Below are positions 1-12,805 of a stretch of DNA of 64,000 nt, one piece after another. The position numbers and the translations under genes were made by a program. The DNA lies in contig KV748204.1 in assembly GCA_001692895.1 (NCBI GenBank), positions 1,516,771 to 1,580,770 of the forward strand. Reading direction: 5' to 3'. Position 1 is the stretch's first letter. Every line of letters begins with the position of its first letter. The DNA is from Cenococcum geophilum 1.58. Lineage: Eukaryota > Ascomycota > Dothideomycetes > Gloniales > Gloniaceae. The notes under the pieces were generated by a model. It searched no databases, had not been told where the DNA came from, and saw nothing but the letters and a program-made list of their open reading frames with translations.

Positions 1-724
1 CAATAATTTTAATAGACCTCAATAATGACTTAAAGGGTAGATAGTTTTTCCTTCTTCCTCTTAAGGTTCTATAATTCGTTTTTCTAGTATTCTAACCATC
101 CTAATAAGATAGATTTAACGGTATACACAAAGTCCTTAACTAGTTAATCGCCATCTACCTTAGGTAGTTTAACCTTTTTGCAATTATTATATACCTTTTC
201 CCACTCGCGGAGCCACTTCTTAATATTCTAACTCTTTAGGGCTTTCTTTATTTTTAAATATTGGGTAGCTAGATTAACCTTCTAAGCGTCGTTAGTTAGG
301 GCGACAGCCTACTTAAGTAACATAAGGACATCGTAGACGGTATTCCCTTTAAAGGTGTAGTTAATATAGTTATAAGAGATCGTGCTAATAATATAGGTGC
401 GTAGAGATCTAAGGGCTGCTTCCTCTTTCTTATACCGCTTATAAGCACAGTTATACTATTTTTATAAAGCTTAAAGCTCTTCCTTCTCGCCTTTATTAAG
501 GGCTGAGAACGTAGTTTTCTAAGGATTAACAACTAATAGTAATAGCTCTAACGGTGCTCTATGTCTAGGTAGATTATTTTTCTTAACATCCGAATCAATA
601 TACTTCCATATACTCTTACCGTTAGCTCTATACTTAATAACACCAATCTATTAGTCCCAATTATTTAGGCCTACTAGGATTATAGTATGCGTTATAATAA
701 GGGTTTTAGATTATTAAGAGGACA
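1..724 (-). pseudogene. Copia gag relic (Copia-1), cut by the left window edge
   Basis: Read on the minus strand from an ATG at 724, the sequence gives a gag-like protein beginning MSS and then NWD, IKYRANGKSIWKYID, a KGEKEEL segment, and further on a WLREWEKVYNNCKKVKLPKV segment. This order is typical of the N-terminal gag of fungal Ty1/Copia polyproteins. Many in-frame TAG/TAA codons fall where Trp or Gln is expected, as RIP would produce. The frame continues past base 1, so the rest of the element lies outside the window. The family call rests on motif recognition without an alignment. Confidence 0.7.
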
Positions 725-1079
725 TTTTAAGGCTTCTACTGTTTAGTTAATAATAGGATAATTAGGGTTTCAAATTAAAGATAATGCAGTAGATAGCCCG
801 GGCTTATAACTGTTGGACAAACAAGTCACTTATAAAAACTCTGTCAATTAAAGCTAGCTCTAGAAGCTCTCTATATATATAACGTTAGGGCAAAAGACTA
901 ACGACGACACTGACGACGACACTAATAACGATTTGGAACTATTACTTAATCGCCACCAGGTCGACATTGCCACTCAGTCAGTAATAGGTAATGAATAGGT
1001 AATAGAAAATAGATAGTAAGATATACAATGGCAAGAAACAGGGTGTAAGTCATAAGGTGGTACTTAACAGTGACCTTAA
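725..1079. other. AT-rich spacer, probably the 5' leader/LTR of Copia-1
   Basis: No coding signal is visible. The stretch lies upstream of the minus-strand gag start, so it probably holds the leader and 5' LTR of that element. LTR ends could not be defined because no second copy is in the window. A short tandem GACGACACT-like repeat occurs at about 902-932. Confidence 0.4.
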
Positions 1080-1345
1080 TATTCGACATATTCTGCCACG
1101 GTAGTCGAATCCACCAATTACGATTTTCCATGCCGGGCACGGAAAATCGCCATTAGCTCGCTTATCACTAGCGCCTTAGCGGCCCTTAAGATCTGACTTA
1201 CGGCCAGCTTAAAGCACCGTTTAGAAGGCAGCCTAGACGGCACCTTAGGGAAGATTTCTTATGTATTTTCCTATATGTTTTATAGTTTTATTAAAGCAAT
1301 TACGGAGGCTATATATAGGTGGTTTCATTTTTCAAGTACTGCTAG
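1080..1345 (+). repeat. 3' internal tail of a Copia-B element
   Basis: This segment matches the last part of the Copia-B interior at about 39330-39641, including the palindrome GATTTTCCAT...GGAAAATC (1121-1149), the GCGCCTTAGCGGCCCTTAAG stretch and the CAATTACGGAGGC stretch just before the LTR. It runs directly into an LTR, so it is the 3' end of a plus-strand Copia-B copy whose coding region is missing. Confidence 0.75.
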
Positions 1346-1616
1346 TGTATAATTACAGCACCTATTATACTAACCGCGTGCTTACGCGTTCGGTACACTA
1401 GGTACGCGTTTACGCGTTTAGTATATTAACTACTTACTTACGCGTCTAGTGCACTTATAAAGCACTAACTAATTAGGGGGGAGGTGTATTAGTATATAGA
1501 CCACGTAGTCTGCTTTATATAATTAATAGTCACCACTATCCTAAAGAGCATACAATACTATACGTATTTCGTGCCCCAGGATATAACTCACTCGTGCTAT
1601 TAAATTAGTATAAATA
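1346..1616 (+). repeat. Copia-B type LTR, 271 bp
   Basis: It begins TGTATAATTACAGCACC and ends GTATAAATA (ancestrally GTACGAACA). Its length equals that of the two LTRs of Copia-B' (40917-41187 and 47177-47447). It contains tandem ACGCGTTTACGCGTTT-like units and a conserved TTAGGGGGGAGG block. It acts as the 3' LTR for the tail upstream, and no matching 5' LTR is present. Confidence 0.85.
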
Positions 1617-1676
1617 GTATTAATAAATTAATAAAGACCTCTAATATAATAAATAAACTTATTCTTTAAAGCTAAC

Positions 1677-1897
1677 TGTTAGTTATATAAGGTGATATCA
1701 CGTAGCTACGGTTCGTAGATAGTATAGTAATAGTTATTATTCTTCTTATCTTAATAAGGGAGGGCGAGGAGCTTAAGGCTCCTCGCCACGCTAGTACCGC
1801 GGCAATACGTGACGGCAACTTACCGTACGTAACGGCAACTTGCTATACGTGACGGCAATATACCTTATATGGTGACCCCCTACCTTTATTCCTAACA
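1677..1897 (-). repeat. Solo LTR of Copia-C, 221 bp
   Basis: This is the reverse complement of the Copia-C LTR at 48010-48230, with exactly the same length. It starts with TGTTAGTTAT and ends with CCTAACA on the plus strand. The flanks are CTAAC (1672-1676) and CTAGC (1898-1902), which is a 5-bp target duplication differing by one transition. That supports a solo LTR left by LTR-LTR recombination. It contains a hairpin with 10-base arms (1763-1787) and three GACGGCAA-type tandem units. Confidence 0.85.
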
Positions 1898-1902
1898 CTA
1901 GC

Positions 1903-2279
1903 AACTTTTCTTTTATAGTTGCTATCTATATATATATACCGCTTAACTAGCGGAATAAATATTAATCCTCCTTACTTACTATTACCATTATAATATAAGT
2001 CTCGCTATCCCAAAATTTGCCTTTTAGTACGTAGTGCTTTCTTACTTATAAGTTATAGGTAGGTATCTTGTTAGTAGGGCCGCTAAGGCGCTAGTGGTAA
2101 GTAAGCTAATAGCGATTTTCTATCCCAGGGATGGAAAATCCTAATTAGCTAGGTTAAGTTAGGGTCTGCAGAATATTATGCTCTAAAAAAGTCTTAGTAA
2201 GAGAATCTGACTAATTAGATAACTTTAACCACCGGTTAAAGTTTCTAGATATCTTAAAACCTTATATAACTAAGAAATT
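1903..2279 (-). repeat. Copia-type 3' untranslated relic with palindrome
   Basis: No coding signal is seen. The part at 2075-2145 matches the 3' untranslated region of Copia-B' (about 41410-41480): CCGCTAAGGCGCTAGTG, then the palindrome at 2113-2140. It lies directly downstream, on the minus strand, of the Copia-G RNase H relic, so it is probably that element's 3' UTR. Confidence 0.55.
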
Positions 2280-3785
2280 TTTAGGGACTCCCTTTTAACC
2301 TAACCTTTAACTCGTATATATAGAGTATTTATATTAATAAACGTCTCTAGTGCCTTATTTGGGTTCGCCTTTGTTATTATATCTACTGGGTTATCTTAGC
2401 CATTAATCTATTAAATCTTAAAGAGTTTTTAACGCTTATAGGATTGCTAAAGTGCCATAATATTAATTATAAGGCGCTTCTCCTTTATAGTACTAAGCTT
2501 AACTAAACACTCGTAGAGGGAATATAAGTTAGTGCATATAATTGTAGGGATAATAGGAAGTTTAAGTCGATCTATAATTATTTTTAGGGTAGTTCCAATT
2601 ATAATTACTATATTAACTCCGCTAACCATTCTATATATCTCTAACGCTAAAACGCTTTAAGTAATACGCTTACTCTTAGTTAAGCTCTAATAGATAAGGT
2701 TACTGTAGATTATAAAGTTATTCTCTCTAGTAGATTTATTTGCGATAATAATCTTATATCCTAATTAGGAGCTAAAATCTTTATTATTTATAAATAATCT
2801 ATTAACAAATATAAAGAGCTTAGCGGTGGGAAGATTAATAGGCATATAGAGTAGTTCCCGATTAAGATAGTTTATTTATTAAAAAAGACGCTTATTTAGG
2901 GCAAGAACGTTATCCTTAGTGGGTTCCTAGTGTTAAGCGGCAATAGAGAGATTAAATAAAGCCTTAGGTTAATAGATAGAAGTAATATAAGCTTCGCAAG
3001 TACGTTGCTCTACATATCCTTGCTTTAGAGGATTAACGTTAATAATATTAATCTTCTTACCTTAACCCTTCTGGCGTAAAGCAATAGAATCCTTATTTAG
3101 GGAGAGGATGCATCTATTAAAGAGTAATGGTATTATTAAATTAAGCTTTTCCTTTAGCTTTACTATAAGATTTGCCTTTACTAGCTTATCCTCTTTAAGA
3201 GCTAAGAATTGGTCGTCTCCTAAGATAATTATATTATTAGTTTATATACCAACGATTCCAAATAGAGTTCCTGTGGTTATAATAAGGAAGTAGGGATTAA
3301 ATATAGATATAGTTATTAATAGCTTCTCTTTGTAGTGCTTGCTATAGGTAGCTTACTAATAAGTTCCTGCCTCTGCGATTCCGTATAATGGCTTAAGCAT
3401 AACTATAATTATATCTTCGGGATATTGGTAGCGAATTTGCTCTAGAAGGTGTGCTAATATTAAGCGCTAAAGGTATATCTCTAATTGGGTATAAGCCTAG
3501 GTAATATCTTATAAATAAACTGCTATTCTATTTTTTATTAATAAGGGAGCTAATGTAATAATAACTTGTTAACTAGCTCGTTGAATTATAGGAGATTGTA
3601 TAAGAATTATCTCCTTACTATTATTATTGTAACCTTAGATAATAAGCCTTAATTTCTTAAATAGGGCGTTAGTAGCCTTACCTAGGACCTCCGTAAATAC
3701 CTAAATAACTATAATACCTACTAACGCTTTAAATCGCGCCGCTATAACCCTTATAATAAGCTATAGCTTCTTTAAGTCCCCACCT
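2280..3785 (-). pseudogene. Copia-G reverse transcriptase and RNase H relic
   Basis: On the minus strand the order is RT, then RNase H. Recognisable stretches are a KLRLIIQGYN-like RT start (about 3640), KPLYGIAEAGTYW (about 3400), the catalytic region read as TNNIIILGDD (about 3230, ancestrally TDD), an FNRCILSLNKD stretch, then LYECLVKLSTIKEKRLI (about 2500) and DNPVDIITKANPNKALE (about 2370). The last is the classical end of fungal Copia RNase H. RIP has converted the catalytic Asp pair to Asn and added many stops. No gag or integrase lies upstream: at about 3785 the sequence changes to an oppositely oriented Gypsy fragment, so the element is truncated. Confidence 0.75.
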
Positions 3786-3789
3786 AAGC

Positions 3790-4866
3790 CTAGCGGCATT
3801 ATTTACTTAACTTTATTATAGATCTTTTAGAGTCTAAAACTCCTAATAGCGTAGAGTATAACTCTATTCTTAGCCTTACAGACCGTTTTATAAAGCTAGT
3901 ACGCTACTATCTAGTGCGTAAGGTAATTAATGCTATACAACTCGCAGAACTCTTATTTAGAGTCTTTACGTAAATAGGGCCTTTAAATAATATTATCTTT
4001 AATAGGGGTAGTATATTTATAAGCGAGTATTAAAGCACTATATATTACCATCTCCGCATTTAACGTAAACGTATCACTATATTTTACCTATAGATAGATA
4101 GTTAGATAGAGCGTTAAAACTAGGAACTTAAGATATACCTATATATATTTACAAACTAGGAATAATCTAATTAGGCCTCCCTACTTAAAATACAGCCTTT
4201 ACCTATAACTCTAAGGTTTATATTATAATAAAGCGTTCCCCTATTAAGCTCGCCTATAGCTAGCTAGTAAGGTAGGGAGGGATTTAAGTTAATAAATGTC
4301 TAACTTATAGAGGCGTATTTATAAGGTAGTAGTAGCGCCAATAATATACGCCTAAAAGCTTTAGGTAAAATACTATAATCGTCACTATCTAGCTAAGCAC
4401 TTCGCCGTTAGTAACTAAGTCCTACTCTCCTCTAAAAATATCCACACAAAACGTCCCTATAAGAAGCTTAACTATAAGTTTATAGGACTATTTTAAATCC
4501 TAAAGCGTGTAAGGCGGTAAGCATATAAGCTGGAGCTTTTACTTACTATAGTACGGCTCTACCTAGTCTTCTATATCTCCCTACTAGAGCCTTATAGGTT
4601 GGACCTTAGGTTTTAACCCTTAGCAGCAAAAGAGCTTAAAAAAGGCAGCTGGGAAGTAGAAGTAATTATCACCTACTAGGATTATATTAGATAACTATAG
4701 TACCTTATTAAATGGTTAAAATAGCTAAATAAGTATAATAAATAGAAATACAAGACAAAACTTAAAAATTATTAATAACTATTAGATAAGTACCGTAAGT
4801 AAAATACCCTAGCCTTATAGCTAAAGCAAAGGCGAAAAGCTAGCGCCGCTATTAAAATATGGCCTA
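3790..4866 (+). pseudogene. Gypsy-F integrase and chromodomain relic
   Basis: The plus strand reads NFIIDLLESKTPNSVEYNS at about 3805, then LTDRFIKLVRYY, FNRGSIFISEY (integrase core with the second catalytic Asp changed to Asn), IHPVF-YISLLEPYRL at about 4570 and GSWEVEVIITY, a chromodomain start, at about 4650. This is the C-terminal half of a Ty3/Gypsy chromovirus pol with RIP-type stops. Its RT, protease and gag are absent because the Copia-G fragment abuts at about 3785. Confidence 0.75.
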
Positions 4867-5027
4867 TTGTAACGGAATCCCCTAGAAGGTATATATCGGA
4901 TAAGATAGTAAAAGGTTCTATTTATATCCTATTTATATTTTATCTACGTCCTAAAAGATATAGTTAGACAGATAAGGGGTAAAGGGTTTTACTAGCGTCT
5001 TAAAAGGATTATATAGGGAGCTAGTTC
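4867..5027 (+). other. AT-rich stretch downstream of Gypsy-F, possible LTR start
   Basis: TGTAACGGAATCC near 4867 resembles an LTR 5' end, but no second copy is available to define it. The stretch is interrupted at 5027 by the Gypsy-A array and appears to resume at 21972, because AGTTC is present on both sides. Confidence 0.35.
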
Positions 5028-5449
5028 TGTAACGGAACCTTATAGCAAGTACTACGGTGGGTTTGTTATTAGGCTAGGTGTATAGGTAATATGTAAAGTC
5101 AACAACGTAATAACAACTAGTGGAGTAGTTGCCCAATAGATTAACTCTAATTATATTCTGAGAATTACTACAAGGAAGGAACTATCTAGGTAGGGACTAA
5201 GGGTCCTTAAATATATAACCGTACTCCTATAAAATCCTTCTTATACGTAAGGTACGTGTGCTCTATCTACTCTATTATATAGATTATATAAATTATATAG
5301 ATTACATAGATTATATTATATGACTTGGTTACTATTCCTTATTATATAGTTTTACTAGATCTATCTTAGACCGTGCTTATATTAACCAACTAGCTTCCTC
5401 TAACTCTTTTCTAAGTAGTTATAATATTGTACTTAAAGCGTCTATAACA
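5028..5449 (-). repeat. Gypsy-A LTR 1 (outer left)
   Basis: 422 bp, beginning TGTAACGGAACC and ending TATAACA on the plus strand. Its outer (left) half keeps more C and CA dinucleotides than the corresponding part of LTR 2. It is preceded by the target duplication AGTTC. Confidence 0.9.
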
Positions 5450-8400
5450 CTATCTTCCTTCTCTTTATCTTTATCCTTAAAGATTCCTAATATCTCCAAG
5501 TTATTTACTAGAGGTATAATATCCGTCTAATTAATTTGGTTAACATTATTACTTATAATACCTTTAAAGGTTTCTAAGCCTCCGCCTTTTTTTTCTACAG
5601 CTTATCGGTCTTATACTATTACTGCGATATTATCTCTGGGTAGAATAATACTATCTCCGTATTCTCATTATGCGAAAGAGGGGTTAGTTTATATTACGCT
5701 AGCAAGCCCTTTATCTTAGCAACCCTCTTCTTATTTAAAGTGTACTAAAGCGAATATCCGTTTATCTTGCGACGTTCGCTTTATATCTAATGCTAAGTAT
5801 ACATATCTTATGACTTTTAATAGTTGTTAAGTTCCCTAAGTAATTTGTTATAGGGTTTTATATTTAATCTGCCGCTATAAAGCTTAATAGTAAACTTGCG
5901 GGTACTCTAGGCGAGATTTATTGCCTTTAACGCGAAAATTAAGCTCGCGCTAAGTAGGTAAGAGAAGAGGATCGTTAAGCCCTTAAAGCCCGCGCCTCTA
6001 CTTATGCTCGGCTTCTTCGTCTTAAAAAGGTTCGTAAAAAGGTTTATTTTAAGGAGTAGAAACTTATAAAATAAGGTCTATAGGAACTTAGTAATAAAAG
6101 AACAGATTTTCTTTAATTAGCAAAGGAAACAATTCTAAGTAGTTCGGTAATTACTCTTCCTAAGTCCCCCTTAGGTGACTTATTCTTTAGTAATCCTTCT
6201 TTAATATTACCTAACCTGTTTTCTTCTAATACTTCTATACCTTTCCTATAGCGTTCTTTAAATTTTCTAGTAGTTCCTAGGTAGTCTCATTATAGCCTAT
6301 TTACTTAACTTTGTACTATATTTTATTATTAACGTCTTTATAACTAATAATCTTTAAAACTTACTATTTATTTTCTTCTTATCCTCTATATATGTCTGCT
6401 TTATAAACTAATAGCTTAACTTTCCTATATACTAGCTCTAGTATTGTAATATACTATATAGGGTAGATCTTTATCTTAGCTAGTAGGTTTATCTTAAATG
6501 TAACCGGTAAAATCCTTTAACTAATTTTAAAAGGTCCTAGCCTAATATAGTCCAATTTTTTACTTAGTTGTTAACTCTTGAAATTTTTATATAGTAGCTA
6601 CACTTTATCTCCCTCCTTAAGATTTAGTCCCTTAGATCTCTTAGCATTATAGTATTTCTTTATTCTTTGCTATACTACCTTAGCTGTTTCTATAAGGTTC
6701 TTATAAAGATTTATTAATGTCTCCATCCTTTACTTAGCCGTACTACTTATTTTCTTTACTTAATGTGGCAATAATAATGTTCTTAACTTATATCTATAAT
6801 TTGCCTTAAATAATAACATACCTATTCCTTCTTATAGTGTTATATTGTATATAAACTATATAACTAGTAATAATAATACCTAATTATTCTATACGTAATT
6901 AATATAATATCTTAGATACTGTTCTAGTATCTAATTTAATCTTTCCGTTTAACCGTCTGTTTGCGGATAATATATAGTAGAAGTTACTACTTAAACTCCT
7001 TGCTCCGCTAAGAATACCTCCTAAAATACTGCTATAAATCTTAGATCCCTATCTAATATAATTTTACTTAGTGCTCTATATCTTATAAATACTTCTTTAA
7101 TATAGATTCTAGTAACATCTTCTACTAATATCTCTTCTATATATGCTATAAAGTATCCCCACTTTATAAGCTTATCTACTATTATTAAGATTATATTATA
7201 ATCTTATCCAGTAATAGGATCTCTTAATTTTAGTAACTTTATAATAAAGTCCCATAATATAACCTCCTATAGTCTCTCTAGTATTTTAATAGGTTATAGC
7301 CCTCTATATAGCTTATACCTTATTAATTTATTTTTTTAGTAATCTAAATACTCCTTAGTGACCTTTCTAGCTATCCTTTAGATTCCGTTAATAATATACT
7401 CCTTCTAAAGTCTTAACACTAAGCCTATAGCTCCGTTATATCCTTAAATTAGTCCTTTATAGAAATCTTTTATAAATTGCTCTGCTATGCTTTTTGGGAT
7501 ATACTTTACTTCTTAGTTTTTATATATATCCGTCTATAGATCTTCTAGCTATATTTTTAGAATTCTTTATACCTAAAAGCTTTCTAATAACTTATAAACC
7601 TTCTCTAGTTCTTTCTAAGTTGCTATAATTTTTAGATAATTATACCTAATTAATCTATCTATATCTTTTCGCAACAAAGCCCCTAATGGCTTTTTATTAT
7701 TTTATAGTTTAGCTTTTTAACTTAGAGCATTTACTCTTATGTTGTCTATACCCTTAGTATACTAAATCTTAAAATAGTATTCTATAAGTATCTCTACCCA
7801 TTTAACCTATCTTTAGTTAAGTTTCTTTATTATTAGGAATCCCGTTAAGTTCTTATAATCCATCTTAACTATAAATAGTTTTTCCGTACCTTATAAGAAT
7901 GCTCTTTATTTCTTTAGTGCTATAACTATACCTAATAACTCCTTATTATAGATGTTATAGTTTAACTCTAGTAGTATTATCTTCCGACTATAGTATACCA
8001 CTAGGTGCTATCCATCTAGATGCTTTTATATAAAGTATACCCCTAGTATAAAGTCTAATATATTTGTCTTAATAACCGTCTCTAGTCCTAGTTAATAGAT
8101 CTTAAGAACTAGCTCCTAGGTAAACAACCTTTTAACTTCCTTAAATAATTCTTATTATTCTTATCCCTATACCTATAGTTTTTCTTTCTTTATTAACCGC
8201 GTAAATAACTTAATATCCTTTAACTATTATGCTATAAACCTTCTATAGTAATTGTAAAACCCTAAAAATAACCTTAATTATGTAATGTTCTCTAGTTCTT
8301 ACTAATTTACTATAGCCTTAATCTTCTTTGGATTTATGCTAAGTTAGCCTAGTTTAATAATAAATCCAACGAAATCTGTCTTCCTAGTAAAGAACTTATA

Positions 8401-11400
8401 TTTCTTAATTACTACTAGCATCTGTTCCTCTTATAGTCTCTTTAAAACCTATTTAATATATTCCCTATATTCTTCCTTAGTTATTAAGTAGATAATAATA
8501 TTATCAAGGTATACCATAATAAATTTATCTAAGTATTCTCCTAATATATTATTAATTCACTTTTAGAACATTACTAGTACGTTTATAAGTCTAAATTGTA
8601 TAACTAATAGTTTATATAGTCCTTCCTTTAACCTAAAGGCTGCCTTTTATTTATTGCCTTTTTTAATTCTAATCTAATGGTATGCTTATCTCAGATCTAT
8701 CTTTATAAAGATTTATACGTTATCTATTCTATCTTAAATCTTACTAATTAAGGGTAAAGGATACCTATCCTTTTTAGTAATGCTATTTAACTATTTATAG
8801 TTAATATATAGCCTTAGCTTGCCATTCTTCTTTAAAACAAATAATACTAGATAACCTACTAATAATTGCAATAGTCTAATATATCCCTTTTATAAGTTCT
8901 CCTAGATAAACTCTTTTAATACTCTACCTTCTTCTTTAGTAAGCTTATAGATTAAAAAGAACCTTAGACTTATTCCTAGTTTTAATTTTATTTTATAGTC
9001 CTATACTATATACTCTAACAGCTTTTTACTTTCTGGTGACTATAGTTTCTTACTATACTTATAGTATCTCTTTAGTATATAGCTTAGTCCCTTTTCTATT
9101 TCCTTATAGGTTACTCCTACTTAGTACTATACCAACTTAGCTTATTATTACACTTTACGGCGTTAAGTATCTCTAATATTAACCTAACCTGTAACCCAAT
9201 TGATCTTTAGATTGTACTCCTATAACTAAGGCATCCTTAATATCGCCTCGTCCTTCCCTAATAGTAGGATATTAAAAGACATCCGAATTTATTTTCCTTT
9301 AATAGTTAACTAAATAGGTCCTATTTTAAGATTAATAATGCCATTTCTATAGGCTATTAGATCTCCTAAAATTATTACTAATAAATATAGGTGCTCCTTT
9401 CTTCTATATAATAGTCCTATTCTTTTAACTGCTGCTAGTAAGATATAGTTCCTTATTACTCCACTATCTATTAGTGCTTTAAACTGTTAATCTTACTATT
9501 TAATTTATAAATTTAGGTATTTTCCTTAAATTCCTTTAAGGATCTAAGGCTCTACTACTAGTTCCCTCTAATTCTATAGGCCTCTACTTTTCCTAACTAT
9601 TAGCTACTAGATCCTATTTATACTTAGTCTAACTTAGGCTAATACTTAGTTTACTTCTTTTCTTTAATATGCCATAGACAGGTATTCTCTAGACATTCCC
9701 ACTATTATTGTTTATTTAGGTATTCTTCCGTAAGGAATCTTCCTAGTTAAAGTATTAAGTCCCCTTATTCTTAAACTTCTACTAGGTACTAACTATATAT
9801 ATACTTAGTATTTTAATATTCCGCCTTGTCCATTATCCAATATATCCTTATTAAATACTTCCAATTTTTATCCTTAGGTGCTTTATACATATTATACGCA
9901 TTATCTACGTATACTATCTAAGATAGTATATAATATACTTAGTGTCTTGGGTTAACTCTTAGCTTGTCTTTATTCTTAAGTTTAAACCTTTCTTATATTA
10001 ATCTAAGCGTCGCAACTTTATTCGTAGGTACTAAGATTTATCTCTCGCTTCTCTAGTCCTCTAATTACTCCTCTAGATCTTTTAACGTTATAATTAAGGC
10101 TCCTTTAATATAAGTTATAGCCTTTTCTATAATTAGGTGGTCTTAGATAACTTTTTTATCCCGCTATATATAGAAATCTTCCTACTTATCGTTATATCGC
10201 TGCCTATACCACTTTTAGTATAGCTGCTTAAGTATATACGCTCTATCTATAAGGAAGTATCTTCTTATTACTATATTGTAATAGCCCTTTATATATTATT
10301 CCTTAAATCTAGTTAGAATCCCTAAATCCTCTTCTTATTTTAGTTTAGTAAGCCACTTAGCTCTTAATATACTTGTTCTCAGCCTATTAGTAATTCTTCG
10401 TACTAGTGCTCTATCCCTTATATAACCTAATAGACTAAATCTCTAATTTAGTTTCTACTCTTACTACAAGGTAATTCTCGCTCTAAATTCCTCTATGGTT
10501 TCTTTTCTTTTACGTCTTACGCGTAGATCCTTAAAGTCTTCGTACTTCTTAATCTTAATATTAACTTTTTAATTTTTAGGCTAAATACTGTATTTAACTA
10601 GTAAGTCTTCTAGGTCTATATATCTATCTCCTAGTCTAACTACTGCCTAAATTACAGATTCTCTAATCTATAAAGAAGCTCCTTACCTCTTATCTATAGG
10701 TGTCCTTATTTGTACTCCAAATTCTTAGTCCCTTAGATTTTTTAATCCTAAGCTTACTTCTAACTTAAGCTTAGCTCCCGCCTTAGTTTAATTAGGCGTC
10801 TATAGTATTCTTATCTCGTCTTAAGAGTCTTAAATCTTATCTATCTTATTTTAAGAATTTAATGCCTATAGGAAACTCTATCCCGAGCTTATTTGTATAT
10901 CCTTAAACTAAGCTATTACCCTACTCTATCGGTTCTCGTCCGTTATAGGTCCTTAGGTATACCTTATCTCATCTTAAGAATCTTAGTCGTCTCTTATCTC
11001 GTCTTAAGAATCTTAAGCCTTTAGCCTTTTACCTTTATTAAGTAGTGAATTAGCACTAGCAGTCGTCTACTTACTTAATCTTTATAGGATACTCTTCTTA
11101 CCATCTCGTAAAGCAATAGATGCCGTATCCAACGGTGTCATAATGCCCGTTACTAAACCTTACTCTATAGCGGTCTCAGTCTCTACTTCTAATACTAATA
11201 TCTTAAGATCTTCTTTCTTAATATCGCTGAATAGATTTTTCCCAAAGTCCCTTTCTAAATACTGCCTTATTAACACTATACTAAAAGTTACTATTAGATC
11301 TTCGTTACATTTATAGAGCCTATCTTACTCTTTATAGTCTTAGGTAGCTCTTAGTTTCTCTAAACTAGGTTCCTATAGCTAATAGCTTACGCCGTACTTA

Positions 11401-12640
11401 GTGTCTTTATAAATTCGGCACGCGTTATTATAGTAAAACGTAAAGTAGTTAATTAAACAATCCTTTATTCCTTATAGTGTATTATTATCCCTCTATATAT
11501 ATATACCGTCTACTAGTCCGGTTCCCTTTATTATATAGTAACTCTAACTATCTTTATAATCTCTAGCGAAATAACCCTATTTTCCGTAATTTATATAAGC
11601 TCCCTTTTTAAACTATTTTTTTTATTATAGAGTCTACCTAAATATCTTCTACTACTAAGATCCCTAATTCGGCCTTTACTCCCTAGACCTTTAATTACTT
11701 AATTCTTATCCTCTTAGTTTCTATAGTGTCTTACTCCATCTTTTATAGGCTTCTTTAGTACTACTTAGGTCCATTAGCTCTACGCTATACTATAGTTTCT
11801 AACTTAGCTTTGGTTAATGCGTACTTTACGCCTTATATAACTATAAAACTCTATCCTAACCTTTCTTAGTCTATTTCCTTTAGTAGATCCTATTATTAAT
11901 CTTTATTACTTAATCTATTAATTCCCTTAGGGTATCCGCATCTTCCATTAGAATAATTACGTCTTAGACTTTAGCCTTAAGTCCCTATTTATACTATACT
12001 ATAAGCGCCCTATTATTCTACTTAACTTATATTACTAGTGTTTAGAACTGCGTTATATACTTAATAGCTAAGGTTTATTACATAATATCTTAAAGCTTTC
12101 TTTTTACCATAATTATTGCCTTTAGGTCTCTAAATATCTATATAAGTCGCTCTATAAATCCATTCTAGCTTAAGAATATAAACCGTACTTCTTAGTTTAT
12201 TATTATTATTCCATTTACTTATATCTCTATAAGGTAAGGCTTAAACCATTTAAGTGCTCTTTTTAATAAGAATAATTCTACATACGCTATTTAATTCATA
12301 GGTATTACTAGCTTTGCTCCCTCTTATATAACCTTAAAATACATTTATGTAAGAAATCCTTTAAGCTTTAATCTCTCTCCTAAGAATTTTTTAATTAATA
12401 GTAACTTAACCTTTACTACTCCTATCCTATTAACCCTTTATTTAAGTGCCGTATTATTTTCTATTAACTAGTTAACTATTTCTTATAGTTGTCTAACCGT
12501 TATAGGTTGTTATAAGTTAGTATCTGCTATACTAGTATTACCTCCTAACCTTAAAGTAGTTGCCGCCATTAATGGCGTTATAGTGGCTGCTTTTAGTGGT
12601 ATATTATTTAACTTTTAATACTATAACTAGGTAGTAATTA
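5450..12640 (-). pseudogene. Gypsy-A copy 1 gag-pol relic
   Basis: This is minus-strand coding with gag at the high-coordinate end, where the start ATG near 12600 is mutated to ATA. The zinc knuckle region near 11570 reads NYGK-GYFARDYKD, having lost its cysteines. Lower down come a long linker (about 9560-11500), retropepsin near 9480, RT with the catalytic box read as YLDN (about 8500), RNase H, integrase (about 6900-7500) and a chromodomain near 6300. The domain order gag-PR-RT-RH-IN-chromodomain is that of Ty3/Gypsy chromoviruses. Frequent TAG/TAA codons at Trp and Gln positions show that it is inactive. Confidence 0.8.
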
Positions 12641-12805
12641 TATAACGGAACCTTGTAGTAAGTACTATGGTAGGTTTATTATTGGGCTAGGTATATAGGT
12701 AATATATAAAGTTAATAACGTAATAATAACTAGTAGAGTGGTTACCCAACAGATTAACTCTAATTATATTTTGAGAATTACTATAAGAAAGGAACTATCT
12801 AGGTA

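Noticed and set aside
296-532. Minus-strand open frame of 78 codons
   Set aside because: It is out of frame with the Copia gag that the same strand encodes, so it is a shadow of the relic.
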